From positions 186,001-250,000 of the forward strand of contig JAAKBF010000093.1 of assembly GCA_012656075.1 (NCBI GenBank): a stretch of 64,000 nt of DNA, in the 5' to 3' direction. Origin of the DNA: Phytophthora hibernalis (Eukaryota; Oomycota; Peronosporomycetes; Peronosporales; Peronosporaceae). Position numbers and translations under genes: made by a program. Numbering within the stretch: the first letter of the stretch is position 1; each line of letters starts with the position of its first letter. Shown in pieces: positions 1 to 11,891 of this stretch. The notes below the pieces were generated by a model. The model was not told where the DNA came from. It did not search any database and was given only the letters and a program-made list of their open reading frames with translations.

Positions 1-3000
1 CTACGCGAACGGCTACGGCAGCGACCAGGCACCGCAAGTCGAAGTGGACACCGCACAGGGTCCCGTGACGGTGAATATCGATGGTCCGGTCATTGACGAC
101 AAGCAGCTCGTGACGATCACGACGGCGGACGGCAGCCAGTCGACGACGACTGTGGACGTGATCAAGACTTCGGACGGCAAGACCGAGTTGGAGATCCCGA
201 CAGGCCCCGGAGGAGAGACCACGACCGTGACGGTGCCGACTGCGACCGAAGGAAGCTACGCGAACGGCTACGGCAGCAACCAGGCACCGCAAGTCGAAGT
301 GGACACCGCACAGGGTCCCGTGACGGTGAATATCGATGGTCCGGTCATTGACGACAAGCAGCTCGTGACGATCACGACGGCGGACGGCAGCCAGTCGACG
401 ACGACTGTGGACGTGATCAAGACTTCGGACGGCAAGACCGAGTTGGAGATCCCGACAGGCCCCGGAGGAGAGACCACGACCGTGACGGTGCCGACTGCGA
501 CCGAAGGAAGCTACGCGAACGGCTACGGCAGCAACCAGGCACCGCAAGTCGAAGTGGACACCGCACAGGGTCCCGTGACGGTGAATATCGATGGTCCGGT
601 CATTGACGACAAGCAGCTCGTGACGATCACGACGGCGGACGGCAGCCAGTCGACGACGACTGTGGACGTGATCAAGACTTCGGACGGCAAGACCGAGTTG
701 GAGATCCCGACAGGCCCCGGAGGAGAGACCACGACCGTGACGGTGCCGACTTCGACCGAGGGAAGCTACGCGAACGGCTACGGCAGCAACCAGGCACCGC
801 AAGTCGAAGTGGACACCGCACAGGGTCCCGTGACGGTGAATATCGATGGTCCGGTCATTGACGACAAGCAGCTCGTGACGATCACGACGGCGGACGGCAG
901 CCAGTCGACGACGACTGTGGACGTGATCAAGACTTCGGACGGCAAGACCGAGTTGGAGATCCCGACAGGCCCCGGAGGAGAGACCACGACCGTGACGGTG
1001 CCGACTGCGACCGAAGGAAGCTACGCGAACGGCTACGGCAGCAACCAGGCACCGCAAGTCGAAGTGGACACCGCACAGGGTCCCGTGACGGTGAATATCG
1101 ATGGTCCGGTCATTGACGACAAGCAGCTCGTGACGATCACGACGGCGGACGGCAGCCAGTCGACGACGACTGTGGACGTGATCAAGACTTCGGACGGCAA
1201 GACCGAGTTGGAGATCCCGACAGGCCCCGGAGGAGAGACCACGACCGTGACGGTGCCGACTTCGACCGAGGAAGCTACGCGAACGGCTACGGCAGCAACC
1301 AGGCACCGCAAGTCGAAGTGGACACCGCACAGGGTCCCGTGACGGTGAATATCGATGGTCCGGTCATTGACGACAAGCAGCTCGTGACGATCACGACGGC
1401 GGACGGCAGCCAGTCGACGACGACTGTGGACGTGATCAAGACTTCGGACGGCAAGACCGAGTTGGAGATCCCGACAGGCCCCGGAGGAGAGACCACGACC
1501 GTGACGGTGCCGACTGCGACCGAAGGAAGCTACGCGAACGGCTACGGCAGCAACCAGGCACCGCAAGTCGAAGTGGACACCGCACAGGGTCCCGTGACGG
1601 TGAATATCGATGGTCCGGTCATTGACGACAAGCAGCTCGTGACGATCACGACGGCGGACGGCAGCCAGTCGACGACGACTGTGGACGTGATCAAGACTTC
1701 GGACGGCAAGACCGAGTTGGAGATCCCGACAGGCCCCGGAGGAGAGACCACGACCGTGACGGTGCCGACTGCGACCGAAGGAAGCTACGCGAACGGCTAC
1801 GGCAGCAACCAGGCACCGCAAGTCGAAGTGGACACCGCACAGGGTCCCGTGACGGTGAATATCGATGGTCCGGTCATTGACGACAAGCAGCTCGTGACGA
1901 TCACGACGGCGGACGGCAGCCAGTCGACGACGACTGTGGACGTGATCAAGACTTCGGACGGCAAGACCGAGTTGGAGATCCCGACAGGCCCCGGAGGAGA
2001 GACCACGACCGTGACGGTGCCGACTGCGACCGAAGGAAGCTACGCGAACGGCTACGGCAGCAACCAGGCACCGCAAGTCGAAGTGGACACCGCACAGGGT
2101 CCCGTGACGGTGAATATCGATGGTCCGGTCATTGACGACAAGCAGCTCGTGACGATCACGACGGCGGACGGCAGCCAGTCGACGACGACTGTGGACGTGA
2201 TCAAGACTTCGGACGGCAAGACCGAGTTGGAGATCCCGACAGGCCCCGGAGGAGAGACCACGACCGTGACGGTGCCGACTTCGACCGAGGAAGCTACGCG
2301 AACGGCTACGGCAGCAACCAGGCACCGCAAGTCGAAGTGGACACCGCACAGGGTCCCGTGACGGTGAATATCGATGGTCCGGTCATTGACGACAAGCAGC
2401 TCGTGACGATCACGACGGCGGACGGCAGCCAGTCGACGACGACTGTGGACGTGATCAAGACTTCGGACGGCAAGACCGAGTTGGAGATCCCGACAGGCCC
2501 CGGAGGAGAGACCACGACCGTGACGGTGCCGACTTCGACCGAGGGAAGCTACGCGAACGGCTACGGCAGCAACCAGGCACCGCAAGTCGAAGTGGACACC
2601 GCACAGGGTCCCGTGACGGTGAATATCGATGGTCCGGTCATTGACGACAAGCAGCTCGTGACGATCACGACGGCGGACGGCAGCCAGTCGACGACGACTG
2701 TGGACGTGATCAAGACTTCGGACGGCAAGACCGAGTTGGAGATCCCGACAGGCCCCGGAGGAGAGACCACGACCGTGACGGTGCCGACTTCGACCGAGGG
2801 AAGCTACGCGAACGGCTACGGCAGCAACCAGGCACCGCAAGTCGAAGTGGACACCGCACAGGGTCCCGTGACGGTGAATATCGATGGTCCGGTCATTGAC
2901 GACAAGCAGCTCGTGACGATCACGACGGCGGACGGCAGCCAGTCGACGACGACTGTGGACGTGATCAAGACTTCGGACGGCAAGACCGAGTTGGAGATCC

Positions 3001-3290
3001 CGACAGGCCCCGGAGGAGAGACCACGACCGTGACGGTGCCGACTGCGACCGAAGGAAGCTACGCGAACGGCTACGGCAGCAACCAGGCACCGCAAGTCGA
3101 AGTGGACACCGCACAGGGTCCCGTGACGGTGAATATCGATGGTCCGGTCATTGATGACAAGCAGCTCGTGACGATCACGACGGCGGACGGCAGCCAGTCG
3201 ACGACGACTGTGGACGTGATCAAGACTTCGGACGGCAAGACCGAGTTGGAGATCCCGACAGGCCCCGGAGGAGAGACCACGACCGTGGCT
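1..3290 (+). repeat. 255-bp tandem repeat, 13 copies
   Basis: In-frame 85-codon units repeat with almost no divergence. Two versions of the linker occur (PTAT from gcgaccgaa, PTST from tcgaccgag), and the last copy carries one silent GAC to GAT change. Such homogeneity implies recent unequal crossing-over or gene conversion, or an assembly that has copied units; copy number should be treated as provisional. Two of the five PTST-type linkers have GGG shortened to GG, which breaks the frame. Confidence 0.97.
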
Positions 3291-6200
3291 GTGCCGTCGC
3301 CTTCGACCGCGGGCAGCGATGCACATGGCAACCAGAACGCCACCAGTGCACCCCAACTGCCGTCGCTGGTCTTGCCTACTGCTGAAGGTATGCTGAAGGT
3401 GGTGTTTAATGGCCCTGTAGTGGACCGTAAGGCGAGTGTGACGTTGATCAGGGGTACTGACAGCCGAACGATCAGTCTTGACGCGTCGCTAACCCCTGAC
3501 GGGTACATCGTGGACATTCCAACGGGTCCTGGAGACCAGACGTGGACGGTCAGGGTTCCTCCGCGCCAGGCATTTTTCCGAACGAGGCAGTCTACCCGAC
3601 AGGGTCGCAGACTGGCAGCCAAACACACCAGCAGCAGCAGCAACAACAACAACAATACCAGCAGCAGCAACAACAACAACAACAATACCAACAGCAACAG
3701 GTGCAGGTGGAAACTCCGCAGGGTCCTTTGACGGTGGATATTGATGGCCCCGTCATTGACGACAAGCAGCTCGTGACGATCACGACGGCGGACGGCAGTA
3801 AGTCGACGACGACTGTGGACGGGATCAAGACTTCGGCCGGTAGCAACGAGTTGGAGATCCCGACAGGTCCTGGAGGAGAGACCACGACCATGGCTGTGCC
3901 GTCGCCTTCGACCGCGGGCAGCAATGCACATGGCAACCAGAACGCCACCAGTGCACCCCAACTGCCGTCGCTGGTCTTGCCTACTGCTGAAGGTATGCTG
4001 AAGGTGGTGTTTAATGGCCCTGTAGTGGACCGTAAGGCGAGTGTGACGTTGATCAGGGTACTGACAGCCGAACGATCAGTCTTGACGCGTCGCTAACCCC
4101 TGACGGGTACATCGTGGACATTCCAACGGGTCCTGGAGACCAGACGTGGACGGTCAGGGTTCCTCCGCGCCAGGCATTTTTCCCGAACGAGGCAGTCTAC
4201 CCGACAGGGTCGCAGACTGGCAGCCAAACACACCAGCAGCAGCAGCAACAACAACAACAATACCAGCAGCAGCAACAACAACAACAACAATACCAACAGC
4301 AACAGGTGCAGGTGGAAACTCCGCAGGGTCCTTTGACGGTGGATATTGATGGCCCCGTCATTGACGACAAGCAGCTCGTGACGATCACGACGGCGGACGG
4401 CAGTAAGTCGACGACGACTGTGGACGTGATCAAGACTTCGGCCGGTAGCAACGAGTTGGAGATCCCGACAGGTCCTGGAGGAGAGACCACGACCGTGGCT
4501 GTGCCGTCGCCTTCGACCGCGGGCAGCAATGCACATGGCAACCAGAACGCCACCAGTGCACCCCAACTGCCGTCGCTGGTCTTGCCTACTGCTGAAGGTA
4601 TGCTGAAGGTGGTGTTTAATGGCCCTGTAGTGGACCGTAAGGCGAGTGTGACGTTGATCAGGGGTACTGACAGCCGAACGATCAGTCTTGACGCGTCGCT
4701 AACCCCTGACGGGTACATCGTGGACATTCCAACGGGTCCTGGAGACCAGACGTGGACGGTCAGGGTTCCTCCGCGCCAGGCATTTTTCCCGAACGAGGCA
4801 GTCTACCCGACAGGGTCGCAGACTGGCAGCCAAACACACCAGCAGCAGCAGCAACAACAACAACAATACCAGCAGCAGCAACAACAACAACAACAATACC
4901 AACAGCAACAGGTGCAGGTGGAAACTCCGCAGGGTCCTTTGACGGTGGATATTGATGGCCCCGTCATTGACGACAAGCAGCTCGTGACGATCACGACGGC
5001 GGACGGCAGTAAGTCGACGACGACTGTGGACGTGATCAAGACTTCGGCCGGTAGCAACGAGTTGGAGATCCCGACAGGTCCTGGAGGAGAGACCACGACC
5101 GTGGCTGTGCCGTCGCCTTCGACCGCGGGCAGCAATGCACATGGCAACCAGAACGCCACCAGTGCACCCCAACTGCCGTCGCTGGTCTTGCCTACTGCTG
5201 AAGGTATGCTGAAGGTGGTGTTTAATGGCCCTGTAGTGGACCGTAAGGCGAGTGTGACGTTGATCAGGGGTACTGACAGCCGAACGATCAGTCTTGACGC
5301 GTCGCTAACCCCTGACGGGTACATCGTGGACATTCCAACGGGTCCTGGAGACCAGACGTGGACGGTCAGGGTTCCTCCGCGCCAGGCATTTTTCCCGAAC
5401 GAGGCAGTCTACCCGACAGGGTCGCAGACTGGCAGCCAAACACACCAGCAGCAGCAGCAACAACAACAACAATACCAGCAGCAGCAACAACAACAACAAC
5501 AATACCAACAGCAACAGGTGCAGGTGGAAACTCCGCAGGGTCCTTTGACGGTGGATATTGATGGCCCCGTCATTGACGACAAGCAGCTCGTGACGATCAC
5601 GACGGCGGACGGCAGTAAGTCGACGACGACTGTGGACGTGATCAAGACTTCGGCCGGTAGCAACGAGTTGGAGATCCCGACAGGTCCTGGAGGAGAGACC
5701 ACGACCGTGGCTGTGCCGTCGCCTTCGACCGCGGGCAGCAATGCACATGGCAACCAGAACGCCACCAGTGCACCCCAACTGCCGTCGCTGGTCTTGCCTA
5801 CTGCTGAAGGTATGCTGAAGGTGGTGTTTAATGGCCCTGTAGTGGACCGTAAGGCGAGTGTGACGTTGATCAGGGGTACTGACAGCCGAACGATCAGTCT
5901 TGACGCGTCGCTAACCCCTGACGGGTACATCGTGGACATTCCAACGGGTCCTGGAGACCAGACGTGGACGGTCAGGGTTCCTCCGCGCCAGGCATTTTTC
6001 CCGAACGAGGCAGTCTACCCGACAGGGTCGCAGACTGGCAGCCAAACACACCAGCAGCAGCAGCAACAACAACAACAATACCAGCAGCAGCAACAACAAC
6101 AACAACAATACCAACAGCAACAGGTGCAGGTGGAAACTCCGCAGGGTCCTTTGACGGTGGATATTGATGGCCCCGTCATTGACGACAAGCAGCTCGTGAC

Positions 6201-9200
6201 GATCACGACGGCGGACGGCAGTAAGTCGACGACGACTGTGGACGTGATCAAGACTTCGGCCGGTAGCAACGAGTTGGAGATCCCGACAGGTCCTGGAGGA
6301 GAGACCACGACCGTGGCTGTGCCGTCGCCTTCGACCGCGGGCAGCAATGCACATGGCAACCAGAACGCCACCAGTGCACCCCAACTGCCGTCGCTGGTCT
6401 TGCCTACTGCTGAAGGTATGCTGAAGGTGGTGTTTAATGGCCCTGTAGTGGACCGTAAGGCGAGTGTGACGTTGATCAGGGGTACTGACAGCCGAACGAT
6501 CAGTCTTGACGCGTCGCTAACCCCTGACGGGTACATCGTGGACATTCCAACGGGTCCTGGAGACCAGACGTGGACGGTCAGGGTTCCTCCGCGCCAGGCA
6601 TTTTTCCCGAACGAGGCAGTCTACCCGACAGGGTCGCAGACTGGCAGCCAAACACACCAGCAGCAGCAGCAACAACAACAACAATACCAGCAGCAGCAAC
6701 AACAACAACAACAATACCAACAGCAACAGGTGCAGGTGGAAACTCCGCAGGGTCCTTTGACGGTGGATATTGATGGCCCCGTCATTGACGACAAGCAGCT
6801 CGTGACGATCACGACGGCGGACGGCAGTAAGTCGACGACGACTGTGGACGTGATCAAGACTTCGGCCGGTAGCAACGAGTTGGAGATCCCGACAGGTCCT
6901 GGAGGAGAGACCACGACCGTGGCTGTGCCGTCGCCTTCGACCGCGGGCAGCAATGCACATGGCAACCAGAACGCCACCAGTGCACCCCAACTGCCGTCGC
7001 TGGTCTTGCCTACTGCTGAAGGTATGCTGAAGGTGGTGTTTAATGGCCCTGTAGTGGACCGTAAGGCGAGTGTGACGTTGATCAGGGGTACTGACAGCCG
7101 AACGATCAGTCTTGACGCGTCGCTAACCCCTGACGGGTACATCGTGGACATTCCAACGGGTCCTGGAGACCAGACGTGGACGGTCAGGGTTCCTCCGCGC
7201 CAGGCATTTTTCCCGAACGAGGCAGTCTACCCGACAGGGTCGCAGACTGGCAGCCAAACACACCAGCAGCAGCAGCAACAACAACAACAATACCAGCAGC
7301 AGCAACAACAACAACAACAATACCAACAGCAACAGGTGCAGGTGGAAACTCCGCAGGGTCCTTTGACGGTGGATATTGATGGCCCCGTCATTGACGACAA
7401 GCAGCTCGTGACGATCACGACGGCGGACGGCAGTAAGTCGACGACGACTGTGGACGTGATCAAGACTTCGGCCGGTAGCAACGAGTTGGAGATCCCGACA
7501 GGTCCTGGAGGAGAGACCACGACCGTGGCTGTGCCGTCGCCTTCGACCGCGGGCAGCAATGCACATGGCAACCAGAACGCCACCAGTGCACCCCAACTGC
7601 CGTCGCTGGTCTTGCCTACTGCTGAAGGTATGCTGAAGGTGGTGTTTAATGGCCCTGTAGTGGACCGTAAGGCGAGTGTGACGTTGATCAGGGGTACTGA
7701 CAGCCGAACGATCAGTCTTGACGCGTCGCTAACCCCTGACGGGTACATCGTGGACATTCCAACGGGTCCTGGAGACCAGACGTGGACGGTCAGGGTTCCT
7801 CCGCGCCAGGCATTTTTCCCGAACGAGGCAGTCTACCCGACAGGGTCGCAGACTGGCAGCCAAACACACCAGCAGCAGCAGCAACAACAACAACAATACC
7901 AGCAGCAGCAACAACAACAACAACAATACCAACAGCAACAGGTGCAGGTGGAAACTCCGCAGGGTCCTTTGACGGTGGATATTGATGGCCCCGTCATTGA
8001 CGACAAGCAGCTCGTGACGATCACGACGGCGGACGGCAGTAAGTCGACGACGACTGTGGACGTGATCAAGACTTCGGCCGGTAGCAACGAGTTGGAGATC
8101 CCGACAGGTCCTGGAGGAGAGACCACGACCGTGGCTGTGCCGTCGCCTTCGACCGCGGGCAGCAATGCACATGGCAACCAGAACGCCACCAGTGCACCCC
8201 AACTGCCGTCGCTGGTCTTGCCTACTGCTGAAGGTATGCTGAAGGTGGTGTTTAATGGCCCTGTAGTGGACCGTAAGGCGAGTGTGACGTTGATCAGGGT
8301 ACTGACAGCCGAACGATCAGTCTTGACGCGTCGCTAACCCCTGACGGGTACATCGTGGACATTCCAACGGGTCCTGGAGACCAGACGTGGACGGTCAGGG
8401 TTCCTCCGCGCCAGGCATTTTTCCCGAACGAGGCAGTCTACCCGACAGGGTCGCAGACTGGCAGCCAAACACACCAGCAGCAGCAGCAACAACAACAACA
8501 ATACCAGCAGCAGCAACAACAACAACAACAATACCAACAGCAACAGGTGCAGGTGGAAACTCCGCAGGGTCCTTTGACGGTGGATATTGATGGCCCCGTC
8601 ATTGACGACAAGCAGCTCGTGACGATCACGACGGCGGACGGCAGTAAGTCGACGACGACTGTGGACGTGATCAAGACTTCGGCCGGTAGCAACGAGTTGG
8701 AGATCCCGACAGGTCCTGGAGGAGAGACCACGACCGTGGCTGTGCCGTCGCCTTCGACCGCGGGCAGCAATGCACATGGCAACCAGAACGCCACCAGTGC
8801 ACCCCAACTGCCGTCGCTGGTCTTGCCTACTGCTGAAGGTATGCTGAAGGTGGTGTTTAATGGCCCTGTAGTGGACCGTAAGGCGAGTGTGACGTTGATC
8901 AGGGTACTGACAGCCGAACGATCAGTCTTGACGCGTCGCTAACCCCTGACGGGTACATCGTGGACATTCCAACGGGTCCTGGAGACCAGACGTGGACGGT
9001 CAGGGTTCCTCCGCGCCAGGCATTTTTCCCGAACGAGGCAGTCTACCCGACAGGGTCGCAGACTGGCAGCCAAACACACCAGCAGCAGCAGCAGCAACAA
9101 CAACAATACCAGCAGCAGCAACAACAACAACAACAATACCAACAGCAACAGGTGCAGGTGGAAACTCCGCAGGGTCCTTTGACGGTGGATATTGATGGCC

Positions 9201-10789
9201 CCGTCATTGACGACAAGCAGCTCGTGACGATCACGACGGCGGACGGCAGTAAGTCGACGACGACTGTGGACGTGATCAAGACTTCGGCCGGTAGCAACGA
9301 GTTGGAGATCCCGACAGGTCCTGGAGGAGAGACCACGACCGTGGCTGTGCTGTCTTCATCGACTACAGGCAGCTATACTAGTGGCTACCAGACGGGACCT
9401 CAATACTCGACAAAATTGTCTGGTGAAGTGATGGCGTGGAAACCTATTGTTGATTTCGATGCAACGGAAGGGTTTGCAAAGGTTTTATTCAATGGACCCG
9501 TGACCGATGGCCAGGTGAGCGTGACACTGTTAAGATACTTCGGTAACAACGTGCCCGAGATGATAACGCTCCCTGTGGCGAAGCTTCACGACGGCAGCTA
9601 CACTGTGGACGTCCCAGTTGGACCTGGAGACCTGACGAAGACGGTGCCGGTGCCAGCGTGGCCAGGCAGCGAAAACGTACTGACGGTGCCTCGAGTGGAA
9701 TTTCATACTCCAGAAGGCCCAACGATCCTGACTCCCAACGGACCGGTAATTGACGGTAGACAGGATGTCACGATCACAAAGGCCGATGACAGCACGTCGA
9801 CGACAACTGTAGATGTGATCAAGACTTCGGACGGTAAGACTGAGTTGAAGATCCCGACAGGTCCTGAAGGAGAGACCACGACGGTGACATTGCCGTCCCC
9901 TTCAATCTCAACGGTGTCTCAGACCAACCGTCAGGAACCGCTTCAAGTGAAAGTGGACACCGCGCAAGGACCGGCGATCGTGACCCCTTGGGTCCGGTTA
10001 TTGACGACAAGCAGATCGTATCGATCACGACAGCTGACGGAAGCAGGTCGATGGCGATTGTTGACGTGGTTAAGACGTCGGACGGCACCAACGAGTTGGA
10101 GATCCCGACGGGATCCAGAGGCCAGACCACGACGGTGACGGTTCCGTCGCAATCTACTACGACTGAGGGCAGCTACGCACATGGCTACCCGTCGGAGCAG
10201 CAGCGAACCGGCAGTAACCAGGCACCGCAAGTCGAAGTGGACACCGCGCAAGGACCGGCGATCGTGACCCCCTTGGGTCCGGTTATTGACGACAAGCAGG
10301 TTGTGTCTATCACGACGGCGGATGGTAACACCACTACCATCACGGTGAATGTGGTCAAGACTTCGGATGGTAACTCAGAGTTGGCGATCCCGACGGGGTC
10401 CAGAGGTGAGACTTTGACAGTAACTTTGCCGTCGCCGAGTGGTGGTGGTCAGGATGGGGTTGACAACGGAGACAAGGATTTCATGACGAAGGACGACTTC
10501 CAGGTGCAAATTGGCAGTCATTTTTCCGAGAAGATCATGGCTTTGAAGGGGCAGGCTCACGATGAGGAAGCTGAAAGCGCGAAGATTCTGAACCAACAGC
10601 AAGAGCTGCAAGACTGCATTGTTCAGGCGGCAAACAAGGTATGTCCTCGATGTTGGTTTGCTTGGGTTGATAATGATTTACTGACAGCGTTGGTCTTTTT
10701 TCTAGTTCGGATACTACGGAGTGTATGAGCAGGCTCCGCACTTCCAAAACGCCGTGGACTGGGTCGACAACGATTGCATTAAGCAATGA
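1..10789 (+). CDS. Giant tandem-repeat, Thr/Asp/Gly-rich protein (3' part; 5' end outside window)
   Basis: The gene is already open at base 1. It reads through 13 near-identical 85-residue units, 10 units of 202 residues, four diverged units (about 9.4-10.4 kb) and a unique C-terminus. All units share one beta-rich module (GPV-hydrophobic-D, VTIT, IPTGPG, TTTV.VP), about 37 modules in total. The C-terminal exon has a charged helical stretch, then an intron at 10639-10705 (GTATGT...CTAG), and the last 27 codons end in TGA at 10787. Seven one-base frame breaks (near 1268, 2288, 3580, 4056, 8298, 8903, 9990) each map to a G or C run one base shorter than in sister units. The architecture recalls repeat-built secreted or vesicle-stored oomycete cyst proteins, but that is inference. 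No signal peptide can be seen because the start is missing. Confidence 0.75.
3291..9348 (+). repeat. 606-bp tandem repeat with glutamine-rich linker, 10 copies
   Basis: Each 202-codon unit holds two diverged copies of the same beta-rich module, joined by a Gln/Tyr linker of the form Q9-Y-Q9-Y-Q4 encoded by mixed CAG/CAA codons. Units are virtually identical; the last linker has one CAG/CAA switch. The run GATCAGGGGTAC is shortened to GATCAGGGTAC in 3 of 10 units (about 4056, 8298, 8903), each time breaking the frame, and CCC is CC at about 3580. The first unit follows directly on the last 255-bp unit. Confidence 0.96.
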
Positions 10790-10950
10790 GTGAGCAAGAT
10801 CAAAGACGGAGACGTCGATAGCCATGGGTGATGCCAACCAACAGCATCGTGCTGTAGATGGCTTGCATATTTCATTTTTCTTTGCGTGAACGGAGTTTGT
10901 AGTTAGCTGTGCCGACAGCAATCATGGTAAATGGACACGTCTTCGATTAA

Positions 10951-11782
10951 TTAGTTACTCGTTGAAGTCAACCCTCGAGTGAGCACTGCAAGGCGCAAGT
11001 AGAGTATGCCAGTGCCTCGGGTGGTTGTGCCACAATCGTCGCCACTCATGTTGTCGTTCTTCTCAGGGGTGTCTTGAAAAGGAAGGCCGACAGCTCGCAT
11101 CAAAGATCGCAACATCGATTTCGGCTCGTTCAGTACAATCGGCAAGTCAAGCACATACTCGTTTGTCACTAAGGGCAATGGGATGCTCGCTCTTCCACCT
11201 TTGAACGAAAAGAACATCAGAATTGAGATAGCAACTAGTGTAGTAGACCCAGGAGACCGCAGCACTTACACAATGCCTCCAATTGAAAGCGATCCAAACT
11301 CCAGACCTTGAGAGAAAATGAAAACATGAGTGTTGATAGTTCCTGAATCGATTGGTGTAGTAGTCCCAACTTACCTGGAACTCCAGCCTTGGCCAGCAAT
11401 TCCAAGCGTCCATGTTCGATACAGCTAGGTGAAGTTCGATCGGGTGTGCCCATACCGTATCCATCTTCGGTAGTAAATCACGTTCCTGTTTACCGTTGGA
11501 GTGGCGATAGAGATCTGGCATAGCTAGACTTCCACCACTCGAGGCTGCATGGACTTGGGTTTGACCACGCGTCTCTCCTTGAATCACTTTCCAGGATGCA
11601 TTCTGGTGTGGCTTGACCGGATCTTCGACTACCAGGCGCCATTTGCAGAAGTAGCTGAGCTCGGAAGACGGGTGCAGTGAAAGTAGATCCAGCACATGAG
11701 CGACAGAAAAAGCTTCTTGTCCTGTTGGACAAGAAAGACCCGATGCACCAAGGAGATCTCCGACAATGTGCACCGACGCCAT
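10951..11782 (-). CDS. B9D2: B9 domain protein, B9D2/MKS10-like
   Basis: Three exons: 11375-11782, 11270-11306 and 10951-11198, joined by GTAAGT introns; about 230 aa and open throughout. The start MASVHIVGDLLGASG matches the B9D2 N-terminus. It is followed by the family signatures FCKW, a Trp-containing strand, GQTQV, HPIELH and WPRLEFQVW. B9D2 works with B9D1 and MKS1 in the ciliary transition zone, which fits an organism with flagellate zoospores. An about 20-residue insertion separates GASG from FCKW and could be an unrecognised intron, though no good GT-AG pair is visible. The gene converges on the repeat-protein gene with about 160 bp between the stops. This is one of few genes here with no frame break. 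Confidence 0.85.
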
Positions 11783-11891
11783 CGCTCAATGCGAAAGCGA
11801 CGCTTTCCAGAAGTCGGCAACGGACACCCAAACCAAGGTTTCAAAGCATACCTGTTGATGAATTAAAATGAGGACGGAGTCCTATAACGGC

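Noticed and set aside
1033..3356. Long minus-strand open frames across the repeats (over 430 codons)
   Set aside because: They mirror the plus-strand repeat codons, give Arg/His/Leu-rich nonsense with no family motif, and exist only because the coding strand repeats lack the matching antisense stops.
1..9348. CRISPR-like array of regular repeats
   Set aside because: Units are contiguous, 255 or 606 bp, in frame and protein-coding; there are no short repeats separated by unique spacers, and the DNA is eukaryotic.
1260..9990. Programmed ribosomal frameshifting in the repeat gene
   Set aside because: Sister units at the same position lack the shift, no slippery heptamer plus structure is consistent across sites, and the same kind of break occurs in unrelated genes of the window.
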